A stretch of 64,000 bases of DNA from Saltatorellus ferox (GTDB taxonomy: Bacteria > Planctomycetota > UBA1135 > GCA-002686595): assembly GCA_007751475.1 (NCBI GenBank), contig CP036434.1, forward strand, positions 6,453,524-6,517,523, written 5' to 3'. This document shows, piece after piece, positions 1 through 9,028 of the stretch; position 1 is the first letter of the stretch; every line of letters begins with the position of its first letter. A program made the position numbers and the translations under genes. The notes below the pieces were generated by a model that saw only the letters and a list, made by a program, of their open reading frames with translations, had not been told where the DNA came from and did not search any database.

Positions 1-737
1 ATGCGCCGCAGGGTCCGCTCGGTTCGACCGTGCAGGGCTATCTCCTGGGCCTCAACGAGCGCGACTCCCTGGACTTCGCGACGGCGAATCGCCAGCTCGT
101 CACGGTCGGCGGACGGCTCAACAAGGATCCGGAGCCAGAGACGGTCCACTGGGAGCTGGAGTCCGCGCTTCAGTTCGGCAAGTCCCGGAAGTCGGCCTCT
201 TCCACGGAGAGCCTGGACCACGAGGCCTTCCTCCATCACCTGACCGTCGGCTACATGCTGCCCGGCGAGACGAAGCTCCGCGTGGAGGGCGTCTTCGACT
301 GGGCGTCGGGCGACAGCGACCCGAACGACGGCAAGAACGAACGATTCGATTCGCTCTACGGCATTCCGCGCCAGGACTTCGGGCCGACCGGCATCTTCCG
401 CGAGATCGCGCGCGCCAACCTGATTTCACCCGGCGTCCGCGTCTGGCTGGAGCCAGCGGACCGCTGGAGCCTCATGGCCCTCTACCGCGAGGAGTACCTC
501 GCTTCGGACCGCGATGCCTGGACGACCACGGACATTCAGGACCCGACAGGCAACTCCGGAGATCACATCGGAGCGCTGTCCGAGATCCGATTCCGGTACG
601 AGCTCGCGCCGAAGAGCAGCCTCCTGGAGTTCGGCGTCGCCTATCACTCGGCGGGCAGCTTCGCCAAGCGAGCGTCGACGGGCAACGGCGGCAGGGACGC
701 GCTCTACGGCTACGTGCAGACGACGTTCTGGTTCTGA
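1..737 (+). CDS. Alginate-export-type outer-membrane porin, C-terminal part (5' end outside window)
   Basis: The reading frame is open from the left edge, so only about the last 244 residues are visible. It contains the pattern WASGDSDPNDGKNERFDSLYG followed by DFGPTG and SPGVRVWLEP, which I recognise from the alginate-export (AlgE-like) beta-barrel family. The chain ends in aromatic residues (TTFWF), as outer-membrane barrel proteins usually do for recognition by the assembly machinery. The alternating polar/hydrophobic pattern fits transmembrane beta strands. The likely role is an outer-membrane channel for a polysaccharide or other anionic substrate; the substrate is not shown by the sequence. 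An internal ATG at 30 gives an open frame but is probably not the true start, because the frame continues upstream. Confidence 0.75.
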   Translation, partial: APQGPLGSTVQGYLLGLNERDSLDFATANRQLVTVGGRLNKDPEPETVHWELESALQFGKSRKSASSTESLDHEAFLHHLTVGYMLPGETKLRVEGVFDWASGDSDPNDGKNERFDSLYGIPRQDFGPTGIFREIARANLISPGVRVWLEPADRWSLMALYREEYLASDRDAWTTTDIQDPTGNSGDHIGALSEIRFRYELAPKSSLLEFGVAYHSAGSFAKRASTGNGGRDALYGYVQTTFWF

Positions 738-1046
738 TCCCGTGCCGCTCGAACTCGTGCGGCACTCGGAGAACTACGCCACCTGACGGAACCAAAGCGA
801 GCTCTCGGTGAGCTGAATGGCGGGGTTCGCCCTGGCCATCTCGAAGTGGCGGCTCTCTTCGACCACGCCATCCACGTCGACATGCTCCCGATCCTGGGGG
901 ATCGTGCTGCCTCCGCTACCCCGACCCTCCCAGGTCGGAAAGAGAAGCCGTTCAACGGAGCGCTCACTCCTTCATCTCGACGAAAGGTGAGGGCGCTACA
1001 ACGTGAGGCTTCCAGTGGCGTCCTCGCCCGTACTCGCCCCCCATCG
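738..1046. other. Intergenic region between porin and cardiolipin synthase genes
   Basis: About 310 bases without a convincing gene. The cardiolipin synthase frame stays open back to an ATG at 846, but that extension has no membrane or enzyme-like features. I see no clear terminator or repeat. Confidence 0.4.
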
Positions 1047-2561
1047 ATGCTCTACGACGCCCTCACCAGTCGCCTCCATTTCGCTCCCGACTACGTCTGG
1101 ACCGCGCTGTTCGTAGCGTGGATCATCGGGAGCACCCTATTTCTCCTCCTGCGGCGTCGCAGGCCCGCGACCACGCTCGCCTGGATCTTCGCCTTCTGGG
1201 CTTTGCCGATCGTCTCCGGGCTCGTCTATTTCCTGTTCGGTCCCAGACGACTCGACTCCCAGAGCGGCCTTCGCCAGCGCGCTCGTCGCCTGTCCGCGAC
1301 GGTCGCGCCGCGACCCGCCGAGGCGCTCCCTGAGGAATTTCTGGCCGCGACCACGTTCGCCGACGTCGCCCGGGTCTCGAGAGCCCTGGGCGATGTGGAC
1401 CCGGAACCTCGACGAGCCAGCTCGTTCGCGATCTATCGGGATGGCGAAGAAGCGTATCCCGAGATCGAAAGGGCCTTTCGCGAGGCGCGTAAGACCATCA
1501 ACCTCCAGTACTACATCTGGCAGCCCGACAAGATCGGCACCCATTTCCGGGACCTTCTCGCCCAGCGCGCGAGGGATGGGATCGAAGTGCGGCTCGTCGT
1601 CGACACCTTGGGCGCGAAGAACTGCGCGGGCGACTTCTGGAACCCGATGATCGATGCGGGCGCCGAGGTCCGGAAGTTCAACCCGCCCCATCCGCTCAAG
1701 CCGCAGCCTGGCAAGACGAACTTCAGGACTCACAAAAAGATCGCGGTCATCGATGGCACGATTGCCTTCACAGGTGGCATCAACGTGAACGACGAGGACA
1801 CGGCCCACGGCGGCAGGCCCTGGCGTGACACCCACGTTCGACTGGAGGGCGCACCCTCCCTGGACCTTCAGACGATCTTCCTCGACGACTGGCTCTACGG
1901 GCTTCCTGTCAAGGCCAGCGCCCGCCGTCCGAAGGGACCGGGAGAACTGGCGGGCGAAGGCGGCGGCCCTTCGCTCCCAGAAGGCGTCGAGGACTGGTTC
2001 CCCGAGTTCGAGGAAGGGCAAGGCCCTTGGGTCCAGGTCGTGGATTCGGGACCGGACGAATCCTCCCACGATATCCACATGCTGATGTTCACGGCGATCA
2101 CGCTCGCCAGGAAGCGCGTCTGGATCACGACTCCCTACTTCGTGCCGGATGATTCGATCTTGACGGCTCTCACGTGCGCAGCGTCGCGCGGCGTGGACGT
2201 GAGGCTTCTGCTTCCGGCCGAGGGAGACAGCAAGGTCGTCGAAGCGGCCGCCGAGACGTTCACGCGGGAGATCGCGGAGCGCGGCGCACGCGTCTGGCGC
2301 TACGACCCGGTGATGAATCATTCGAAGACGATGGTCGTCGACGATGGGCTCGCTCTCGTCGGAACCGCCAACATGGACAACCGGAGCTTTCGCCTGAACT
2401 TCGAGCTGATGCTGGCGATCTTCGACGAGGGTGTCACGGCCGACCTCGCGGCTCTTTTCGAGCAAGACCTGGAGCAGTCCCATCGCTTCGAGGCCAGGGA
2501 CCCGGGCGTACGGCAGCGGCTCATCGAGAACGCCGCGAGAATCCTTGCCCCGTTCCTTTGA
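1047..2561 (+). CDS. cls: Cardiolipin synthase (phospholipase D superfamily)
   Basis: Makes cardiolipin at the inner membrane, by family knowledge through condensation of two phosphatidylglycerols. The 504-residue product has two N-terminal membrane helices (about residues 12-34 and 42-63) with an arginine-rich loop between them, then two PLD catalytic motifs: HKKIAVIDG near residue 229 and HSKTMVVDDG near residue 425, each followed by the usual G-N/D segments (GGINVNDE, GTANMDNRS). Length and order match bacterial ClsA/ClsB-type enzymes. I chose the ATG at 1047 because it begins just before the first membrane helix; an in-frame ATG at 846 would add 67 residues of low-complexity sequence. It converges with the arginine operon. 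Confidence 0.92.
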   Translation: MLYDALTSRLHFAPDYVWTALFVAWIIGSTLFLLLRRRRPATTLAWIFAFWALPIVSGLVYFLFGPRRLDSQSGLRQRARRLSATVAPRPAEALPEEFLAATTFADVARVSRALGDVDPEPRRASSFAIYRDGEEAYPEIERAFREARKTINLQYYIWQPDKIGTHFRDLLAQRARDGIEVRLVVDTLGAKNCAGDFWNPMIDAGAEVRKFNPPHPLKPQPGKTNFRTHKKIAVIDGTIAFTGGINVNDEDTAHGGRPWRDTHVRLEGAPSLDLQTIFLDDWLYGLPVKASARRPKGPGELAGEGGGPSLPEGVEDWFPEFEEGQGPWVQVVDSGPDESSHDIHMLMFTAITLARKRVWITTPYFVPDDSILTALTCAASRGVDVRLLLPAEGDSKVVEAAAETFTREIAERGARVWRYDPVMNHSKTMVVDDGLALVGTANMDNRSFRLNFELMLAIFDEGVTADLAALFEQDLEQSHRFEARDPGVRQRLIENAARILAPFL

Positions 2562-2607
2562 ACGCGTGTCCGCTGAACGCATGTCCTCTGAACTGGGCAA
2601 TCAAAGC

Positions 2608-3627
2608 TCAGTCGAGCAAGCGCCGCACCGTCTCGCAGTAGCGCGTCACCGCGGCCTCGATCTCCGCCACCTCGATGCGCTCGTCCTTCGTGTGCGCGAG
2701 GTCGATGGAGCCCGGCCCCATCAGCAGGGGCTGGCCCCAGCGTGAAAGGTGCGGCGCGTCCGTTCCGAACGCCACCGAAAACGACGGCTCGCCCTCGGGA
2801 ACGTGGAATCGGACCGGGCCGCTCTGCTGGCGTGCCTCCACGAGCTTCACGTGCGGGCCCAGCGCCGCCTCGATCCGTGCGCGAACCACGCCCGGGTCCT
2901 CCACGGCGCGGACGAGGACCTGGGCGCGGGCTTCCGGCGCGACCACGTTCGGCGCGTGGCCTCCATGGAACGTGCCCACGTTGATCGAGCCGCGCCCGAG
3001 GTCAGCGTCCTCGCCCCAGTCCGCCTGGGTGAGCTTGGCGCAGCAGCCGACGAGCTCGTGGATCGCCGAGGGTCCGAGGGGATTCGACGAATGGCCCGCG
3101 ACGCCGCTGCCCACGAGTTCGCCGAGGAAGATGCCCTTGTGGCCGCTCACGAAGACATTGCCCGTCGGCTCGCCCACGATCGTGAAGCGCGGGCTCCACT
3201 CGTCCCGCAGCGAAGGGTCCGCCGCGAGTCGCGCGTCCGCGAAGGCCGCGCCCGCGCTGTCGATCTCCTCACCCACCGTGAACAGGAAGCCGACGCGGCG
3301 CTCACCCTCCGCCACGAGTCGCTTTGCGGCGAGCAGCATCGCGAGCGCCTGCCCCTTGGCATCGCAGGCGCCGCGCCCCCAAACCGTTCCGCGCTCGATG
3401 CGCGGCGGAATGAAGGGCGGCACCGTATCGAGGTGGGTGCAGAACACGACCTCGGGCCTATCCGCACGCCCGAGCAGATTGCTTCGGCCCGGAGCCACCT
3501 CCTGGTACTCGACGCTGAAGCCCTCGCTCGTCAAGGCGCGGCCGAGGGCCGCCCCGTAGGCGCCCTCGTTTCCGGTGATCGACTCGATGTCGATCCAGTC
3601 GGACAGCTCTTGCGCGATGCTCTTCAT
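2608..3627 (-). CDS. argE: M20-family deacetylase, probable N-acetylornithine deacetylase (last gene of arg operon)
   Basis: Zinc-dependent M20 amidohydrolase of 339 residues. The visible metal and catalytic residues are H65 and D67 in CTHLDTVPP, D89 in GRGACDAKG, and E120/E121 in TVGEEIDSAG; HKGIF and GHSSNP fit the dimerisation/lid domain. It lies 30 bases after the N-acetylglutamate synthase gene at the end of the arginine operon, so its likely substrate is N-acetylornithine, giving ornithine for ArgF. The carbamoyltransferase here has canonical ornithine-type motifs, which argues against acetylcitrulline as substrate. No argJ is present, so the linear deacetylase route is expected. The exact substrate is inferred from context; LysK-like acetyl-lysine deacetylases are close relatives. 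Confidence 0.82.
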   Translation of the reverse strand: MKSIAQELSDWIDIESITGNEGAYGAALGRALTSEGFSVEYQEVAPGRSNLLGRADRPEVVFCTHLDTVPPFIPPRIERGTVWGRGACDAKGQALAMLLAAKRLVAEGERRVGFLFTVGEEIDSAGAAFADARLAADPSLRDEWSPRFTIVGEPTGNVFVSGHKGIFLGELVGSGVAGHSSNPLGPSAIHELVGCCAKLTQADWGEDADLGRGSINVGTFHGGHAPNVVAPEARAQVLVRAVEDPGVVRARIEAALGPHVKLVEARQQSGPVRFHVPEGEPSFSVAFGTDAPHLSRWGQPLLMGPGSIDLAHTKDERIEVAEIEAAVTRYCETVRRLLD

Positions 3628-3657
3628 GGCCGGGATTCTACGGCACGTGAGGGCGCG

Positions 3658-4203
3658 TCAGCTGATCCGAAAGGGCTGACCCGGCGTCGGAAGGGCCACG
3701 TTGGAGAGCCTGGGAGCCTCCGTCGAGACCTTCAGGACCTTGACGACGGCGATCTCGTCGCACTTGTGGAACTTCGGACAGTTGAGGCAGTCCGTAAAGA
3801 CCTTGTGCGGCAGGGACTCGTGGGGCACCACCTCGAAGCCCAGCTTCTCGAAGAAGCCCAGCACGTAAGTGAACGCCATCACGCGCGCGATCCCGAGGTC
3901 CCGGGCGTCGTCGATGAGGCGAAGCGCAATGTCGCGGCCAAGACCGAGCTTCTGGAACTTCGGATCGACCGCGATCGAGCGAACCTCCGCGATGTCCGTC
4001 CAGATCACCGCGAGGGCGCCGCAGCCCGCGAACTCGCCGTCGACGTAGGCGACGACGAAGTCGCGCAGTTTCTCGACGATCGACGCAGGCGAGCGAGGAA
4101 GCATCACGCCCTTCGCGGCGAGGCCGTTGACGAGGTCCATGATCGGCTCGACGTGGGCGATCGTGGCGCGTTTCAACTCGATCGTGGGGGCGGATTCCGT
4201 CAT
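3658..4203 (-). CDS. argA: Short N-acetylglutamate synthase (GNAT family)
   Basis: Acetyl-CoA-dependent N-acetyltransferase of 181 residues. The GNAT acetyl-CoA loop is visible as QKLGLGRDIA (residues 84-93), preceded by VRSIAVDPKF. A cysteine-rich tail, DCLNCPKFHKCDE, is typical of the stand-alone short ArgA enzymes that acetylate glutamate without an amino-acid-kinase domain. It sits 10 bases after argH, so it is in the arginine operon and would supply the first step of the pathway. Having this together with a deacetylase, instead of ArgJ, makes the operon self-sufficient for acetyl-group entry and removal. Substrate assignment rests on family resemblance and operon context. Confidence 0.82.
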   Translation of the reverse strand: MTESAPTIELKRATIAHVEPIMDLVNGLAAKGVMLPRSPASIVEKLRDFVVAYVDGEFAGCGALAVIWTDIAEVRSIAVDPKFQKLGLGRDIALRLIDDARDLGIARVMAFTYVLGFFEKLGFEVVPHESLPHKVFTDCLNCPKFHKCDEIAVVKVLKVSTEAPRLSNVALPTPGQPFRIS

Positions 4204-4213
4204 GGCTGCCCCG

Positions 4214-5614
4214 TCAGGCCGGCGAAGAGAGCCGCTTCTTCCAGGCCGCGACCTCGTCGCGAACGCGTTCCACCGCGGTCCCCCCGATCACATCGCGCCG
4301 CGACAGCATGGCTTCCGTCGTGAGTTCCGCGGCGAGGTCGACCCCTTCCAGTTCGGGCATCACCGCCGCGCGCGCCGCGGCCGAAAGCTCGCCCAGTTCG
4401 ACGCCCTCTTCGATCGCTGCGTTCACCGCCTGCCCCACCCGGTCGTGGGCTTCACGGAACGGCACGCCGCGCCCCACCATCAGGTCGGCGAGGTCGGTCG
4501 CGTCCAGATAACCGACCCGGGTCGCAGCGAGCGCACGCGTGCGGTCGAAGACCACGTCCTCGGCGACGAGCTTCGCCACCCGCAGGCACGCGGTCGTCGT
4601 ATCGAGCGCATCGAACAGCGCCTCCTTGTCTTCCTGCAGATCCTTGTCGTACGCGAGCGGCAGACCCTTCGTCGTCGTCACGAGAGTCGTCAGCGCGCCG
4701 TGGACGCGTCCCACCTTGCCGCGCAGGAGCTCCAGCGCGTCAGGGTTGCGCTTCTGCGGCATCAGGCTCGAGCCCGTCGAAACCGTATCGCCGAAGCGCA
4801 GGACCGCCGACTCCTGGCTCGCCAGGAAGATCCAGTCCTCCGCCAGCCGCGAGAGGTGCAGCATCGCGGTCAGGCAGCCGAAGATGATCTCCAGCACGTG
4901 ATCGCGATCGCTCACCGCATCGAGGCTGTTGTGCGTCGTACGTGCGAACCCGAGGGCTCGGCTGAGCCCGTCGCGGTCCACCGGATACGCCGTTCCCGCC
5001 AGCGCGCCCGAGCCGAGCGGGCACGCGTCCATGCGACCCGCCGCGTCGCGCAGGCGCTCCGCGTCCCTCGCCAGCATCTCCACGTAGGCGAGGCACTGGT
5101 GCCCGAACGTGACCGGCTGCGCACGCTGCAGGTGCGTGTAGCCCGGCAGCGCCGCGTCCGCGTGCGCGCTGGCCAGCTCGACCAGCGAAAGCTGGAGCGC
5201 CTGGAACTCACCCTGGACGTCCGTCAACCAGCCGCGCAGGTAGAGCTTCAGATCCGTCGCGACCTGATCGTTGCGCGAGCGACCCGTGTGGAGCTTCTTG
5301 CCGAGGTCCCCCACCCGAGCGACGAGCGTCTCCTCGATGAACGAGTGCACGTCCTCGGCGCGCGAGGCGTCGATCGGCGATGGGTCCTTCTCGAGCTCCG
5401 CCCGGATCTCCCCGAGCGTACTCACGAGTTTTGCCGCCTCGTCCGCGTTGAGCACGCCCGCCTGCGCGAGTCCGTTCGCCCAGGCGACGCTCCCGTCGAT
5501 GTCCTGGAACACCAGCCTGCGATCGAACGGCAAGCTGCGATTGAGCTCGTCGAAGATCGGGTGCAGGCCGCCTGCGAAGCGGCCACCCCAGAGTTTCGCG
5601 GGCTTGTCGCTCAC
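4214..5614 (-). CDS. argH: Argininosuccinate lyase
   Basis: Cleaves argininosuccinate to arginine and fumarate in the cytoplasm, the final step of arginine synthesis. The 466-residue product begins SDKPAKLWGGRFAGG, the conserved start of the family, and contains the fumarate-lyase signature GSSLMPQKRNPDALE and the TGRSRNDQVATD segment. I chose the GTG at 5614: it overlaps the argG stop codon as GTGA and places the conserved N-terminus correctly. The open frame continues upstream to 6211 only as an out-of-frame shadow of argG. The coupled overlap suggests translational coupling of argG and argH. Confidence 0.97.
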   Translation of the reverse strand: MSDKPAKLWGGRFAGGLHPIFDELNRSLPFDRRLVFQDIDGSVAWANGLAQAGVLNADEAAKLVSTLGEIRAELEKDPSPIDASRAEDVHSFIEETLVARVGDLGKKLHTGRSRNDQVATDLKLYLRGWLTDVQGEFQALQLSLVELASAHADAALPGYTHLQRAQPVTFGHQCLAYVEMLARDAERLRDAAGRMDACPLGSGALAGTAYPVDRDGLSRALGFARTTHNSLDAVSDRDHVLEIIFGCLTAMLHLSRLAEDWIFLASQESAVLRFGDTVSTGSSLMPQKRNPDALELLRGKVGRVHGALTTLVTTTKGLPLAYDKDLQEDKEALFDALDTTTACLRVAKLVAEDVVFDRTRALAATRVGYLDATDLADLMVGRGVPFREAHDRVGQAVNAAIEEGVELGELSAAARAAVMPELEGVDLAAELTTEAMLSRRDVIGGTAVERVRDEVAAWKKRLSSPA

Positions 5615-6852
5615 GCGTTCGCCCTCTTCACCGAAGCCGCGACGGTGCCGGGAAGACCGAAGAGGCGCACGAAGCCCTCGCTGTCCTTCGGCTCGTAGCC
5701 CGCGCCCATCGTGAACGACGCGAGGTCGCTGCGGTACAGCGAGTGCTTGCTGGACGCCGCCAGCGCGGTCGCGCGGCCCTTGTAGAGCTCGACCGTCACC
5801 TCGCCGCTGCACGTCGCCATGACCGAGCTGAAGAGCGCATCGAGCGCCTCCCGCTTCGGGTGGAACCAGAGGCCATTGTAGACCGTGCGAGCGTACTCGG
5901 GGGCGAGGCGCTCGGCGAGGTCCAGCGTGTCGCGCTCGACGGTCAGGCTGCGCAGTGTGCGCAGGCCCTCGAAGAGAATCGTGCCACCCGGCGTCTCGTA
6001 CAGGCCGCGCGACTTCATGCCCACGAGGCGGTTCTCGACGATGTCGACGCGACCGACGCCGTGCTTCGCGCCGTACTCGTTGAGCGTCTCGACGAGCGCC
6101 ACCGGGCCCAGCGCGACGCCATCGACGCTGACCGGCACGCCGGCCTCGAAGCCGACCTTGACGTTCTGCGCCACGTCCGGCGCCTTCTTCGGATCCGTCG
6201 TCCACGTCCACGCGTCGTCCGGCGGGAACTCGGTGACGTGCTCGATGGCACCGCCCTCGTGGCTGATGTGCCAGAGGTTGCGGTCGCGACTGTAGATCTT
6301 TTCCTTCGTCGCCGTGATCGGGATCCCCGCGCGGTTTGCGTAGTCGATCGCGTCCTCACGGCTCACGATGTCCCAGGTGCGCCAGGGCGCGATGACCTCG
6401 ACGCTGGGATCGAACGCGCGGTAGCCGAGCTCGAAGCGTACCTGATCGTTGCCCTTGCCCGTGCAGCCGTGGGCCACGACGGTCGCGCCGACCTCCTTGG
6501 CGTACTCCATCTGAGCACGCGCGAGGATCGGCCGCGCGAGGCTCGTCCCGAGCAGGTAGCGGCCTTCGTAGATCGAGAGGGCCTTCAGCGCCGGCCAGAT
6601 CATCTCGGTGACGAACGCCTCGCGCAGGTCCGCGACCTTGCACGACGCCGCACCGGTGGCCGCCGCCTTCTCCTCGAGCCCGACCAGTTCCTCGGCGCCC
6701 TGCCCCACGTCGCCCGCAAGGCAGTGGACCTCGTAGCCGCGCTCCTTGAGCCACGGGATGATGATGGAGGTATCGAGGCCTCCCGAGTAGGCGAGGACGA
6801 CCTTCTTACCCTGAGCGTTATCAGTCATGTTGGAATCTTGGGCGGCGCTCAC
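5611..6852 (-). CDS. argG: Argininosuccinate synthase
   Basis: Joins citrulline and aspartate with ATP to give argininosuccinate. The N-terminal PP-loop VLAYSGGLDTS binds ATP; downstream are AHGCTGKGNDQVRFE and the conserved YETPGG region. The product is 413 residues from a GTG at 6852, which overlaps the argF stop as GTGA, exactly as at the argG/argH junction. An ATG at 6828 would give 405 residues and also leave the conserved domain whole, so the start is not certain. The gene lies between argF and argH, in pathway order. Confidence 0.96.
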   Translation of the reverse strand: MSAAQDSNMTDNAQGKKVVLAYSGGLDTSIIIPWLKERGYEVHCLAGDVGQGAEELVGLEEKAAATGAASCKVADLREAFVTEMIWPALKALSIYEGRYLLGTSLARPILARAQMEYAKEVGATVVAHGCTGKGNDQVRFELGYRAFDPSVEVIAPWRTWDIVSREDAIDYANRAGIPITATKEKIYSRDRNLWHISHEGGAIEHVTEFPPDDAWTWTTDPKKAPDVAQNVKVGFEAGVPVSVDGVALGPVALVETLNEYGAKHGVGRVDIVENRLVGMKSRGLYETPGGTILFEGLRTLRSLTVERDTLDLAERLAPEYARTVYNGLWFHPKREALDALFSSVMATCSGEVTVELYKGRATALAASSKHSLYRSDLASFTMGAGYEPKDSEGFVRLFGLPGTVAASVKRANA

Positions 6853-7841
6853 AGCGAAAACCCCGGAGCAAGTAGCAGAGCGAGCACGGCCTTCTGGGCG
6901 TGCAGGCGGTTCTCAGCGATATCGAAAACAATGGATTGGGGGCCGTCGATCACCGAGCGCGACACCTCGTGTCCGCGGTGGGCGGGCAAGCAGTGCATGA
7001 AGACGCCGTCGTCGGTCAGCTCCATGATCTCGTCGGAGATCGAGTACTCGCTGAAGATGGCGGCGCGCTCCTCCGTCTCGTCCTCTTGACCCATGCTGGC
7101 CCAGACGTCGGTGTAGATGGCGTGCGCGCCCTTCGCGGCGTCGCGCGGGTCGTTCACGAGGGTGTAGCTGCCGCCCGTCTCAGCGGCCGAGGCCACGGCC
7201 GCGCGCTCGATCTCGGCGTCCGGCTCGTAGCCCTCTGGCGTGCAGACGACCATGTTGGCACCGAGCTTGGTGCAGGCCGCCATCAGCGAATGGCACGTGT
7301 TGTTGCCGTCGCCGATGAAGGCGATGCGCCGTCCGGCAACGTCGCCCCAGCGCTCCATGAGCGTCATGGTGTCGGCGAGCGCCTGGCAGGGATGCACGAG
7401 GTCCGAGAGGCCGTTGATCACCGGGATCGAAGCGGACTGGGCCAGCTCGACGACCGTGCGGTGACGGTACGTTCGGGCCACGATCCCGTGGGTCCAGCGC
7501 TCCAGGTTCATCGCCATGTCACGCACCGACTCGCGGGCGCCCATGCGCGGCTGGTTCGACAGGTCGAGGAACGTCGCGCTGCCGCCGAGGTCCTGCATTC
7601 CGATGTCGAACGTGAAGCGCGTGCGCAGCGACTCCTTCTCGAACACCATCGAGAGTCGCTTGCCTCTCAGCAGGTTCGAGAAGTCGAGGGGACGGGACTT
7701 GATCTCCTGCGCGACGTGAAGGACCTGGCGCAGTTCTGCGACCGAGAGATCGCTGATGGAGACCAGATCCTTGCTGCTCAAGGAGTGGGTGCTGGGAGAG
7801 TTGGCGGTTGCGTTGGCCATGGTGACAGCTGAGGCGCTCAA
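6849..7841 (-). CDS. argF: Ornithine carbamoyltransferase
   Basis: Transfers the carbamoyl group from carbamoyl phosphate to ornithine, giving citrulline. The carbamoyl-phosphate motif appears as FEKESLRTRFTF (SLRTR in place of the common STRTR), followed by HPCQALAD and the ornithine-binding HCLPAHRG motif. The last motif marks it as a true ornithine enzyme rather than the acetylornithine type, which has a different sequence there. The longest frame starts with a TTG at 7841 overlapping the argD stop (TTGA); an ATG at 7820 would give 323 residues after an 18-base gap and is equally plausible, because neither has a clear ribosome site. Confidence 0.95.
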   Translation of the reverse strand: MSASAVTMANATANSPSTHSLSSKDLVSISDLSVAELRQVLHVAQEIKSRPLDFSNLLRGKRLSMVFEKESLRTRFTFDIGMQDLGGSATFLDLSNQPRMGARESVRDMAMNLERWTHGIVARTYRHRTVVELAQSASIPVINGLSDLVHPCQALADTMTLMERWGDVAGRRIAFIGDGNNTCHSLMAACTKLGANMVVCTPEGYEPDAEIERAAVASAAETGGSYTLVNDPRDAAKGAHAIYTDVWASMGQEDETEERAAIFSEYSISDEIMELTDDGVFMHCLPAHRGHEVSRSVIDGPQSIVFDIAENRLHAQKAVLALLLAPGFSL

Positions 7842-9028
7842 AAGAAATCGGTCAGGAGACGGTCGAATCGTTCGATCCCTTCCGCGAGTTCATCCGCGGT
7901 CAAGATGTACGGGGGGAGAAAGCGAACCACGTCCTGGGCCGCCGTGACGGCGAGGACGCCAGCGCGGAACAGGCCGTCGACGATATCGGAGGACCGACCG
8001 GGAGCGACGACGCCCTGGATGACGCCGCGACCGCGACGGACGGCGAGCACGTCGTGGCGAGCGACGAGGTCATCGAGGCCCTTCCCGAAGGCGTGGCCGA
8101 TCTCGATCACATGGTCCTGCAGGCCGGCTTCGAGTTCGTCGAGCACCACGAGCCCCGCGCGGCACGCGAGCGTTCCGCCGCCGAACGTGGACCCGTGCTC
8201 GCCGGGCTGAAGCGTCTTCGCCATCTCGCCGCGGGCGAGCATCGCGCCGATCGGGACGCCCGCGCCGATGGGCTTGGCGAGCGTCACCACGTCGGGCTTC
8301 GCGTCGTCGCCGGCGCGCATGGAGGCGAGGAACGTGCCCGTACGGCCGCCGCCGCACTGGACCTCGTCGTGGATCAGCACGGTGCCGGTCTCGGTGCAGA
8401 GCGCGCGCGCCTTCCGCAGGAACCCGTCGCACAGTTCCAGGATGCCACCCTCGCCCTGGATCGGCTCCAGGATCAGCGCGGCCGGGCGCTTCGCCAGCGC
8501 GGCGGCCAGCGCCTCGTGGTCACCGGGGTCCACGAACTCGACCTCCAGCATGGCGCCGAAAGGCTCCCGGTAGGCCGCCTTCGACGTGACGGAGAGGCTT
8601 CCGAACGTGCGCCCGTGGAAGCCGCCCTTCAGGGCGACGAAGCTCTGTCGGCCGGGCTCACCCTTCGCGAGGTGATACTTACGCGCCAGTTTGAGCGCGC
8701 CCTCGTTGGCCTCGGATCCGGAGTTCGAGAAGAAGACGGCGTCCATCCCGGCTGCCTCGCAGAGACGGGCCGCGAAGGCCTCGCCCGGCGCGTTGCGGTA
8801 GAGGTTCGAGATGTGGCCGAGGGTCGCCGCCTGTTCGCCGAGCGCCTTCGCAAGGGCCGGATGGCCGTGGCCGAGACAGGCGGCGCCGATGCCGCTGATG
8901 AAGTCGAGGTAGCGATTCCCTTCGCTGTCGAAGAGCCAGGCGCCCTTCCCGGAGACGAAGAGCGGATGCGCACGACGGTAGGTGCCCATCGTCCGATCCA
9001 CGGACGGTGTCGTCGTTTCAGGAGCCAT
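7838..9028 (-). CDS. argD: Acetylornithine aminotransferase
   Basis: PLP-dependent class III aminotransferase of 396 residues converting N-acetylglutamate semialdehyde and glutamate to N-acetylornithine. Visible features are FFSNSGSEANEGALK (phosphate-binding loop), FHGRTFG, EPIQGEGG, the aspartate of LIHDEVQCGGGRTG and the Schiff-base lysine in TLAKPIGAG. The ATG at 9028 overlaps the end of argB by 11 bases. Members of this family can also serve in lysine synthesis as succinyl-diaminopimelate aminotransferase; the arginine operon context favours the arginine role. Confidence 0.95.
   Translation of the reverse strand: MAPETTTPSVDRTMGTYRRAHPLFVSGKGAWLFDSEGNRYLDFISGIGAACLGHGHPALAKALGEQAATLGHISNLYRNAPGEAFAARLCEAAGMDAVFFSNSGSEANEGALKLARKYHLAKGEPGRQSFVALKGGFHGRTFGSLSVTSKAAYREPFGAMLEVEFVDPGDHEALAAALAKRPAALILEPIQGEGGILELCDGFLRKARALCTETGTVLIHDEVQCGGGRTGTFLASMRAGDDAKPDVVTLAKPIGAGVPIGAMLARGEMAKTLQPGEHGSTFGGGTLACRAGLVVLDELEAGLQDHVIEIGHAFGKGLDDLVARHDVLAVRRGRGVIQGVVAPGRSSDIVDGLFRAGVLAVTAAQDVVRFLPPYILTADELAEGIERFDRLLTDFF

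Noticed and set aside
846..1046. Upstream extension of cardiolipin synthase
   Set aside because: The extra 67 residues have no features and precede the normal membrane helix.
1137..2600. 487-codon antisense frame opposite cardiolipin synthase
   Set aside because: Shadow frame; no motifs, while the sense strand has both HKD motifs.
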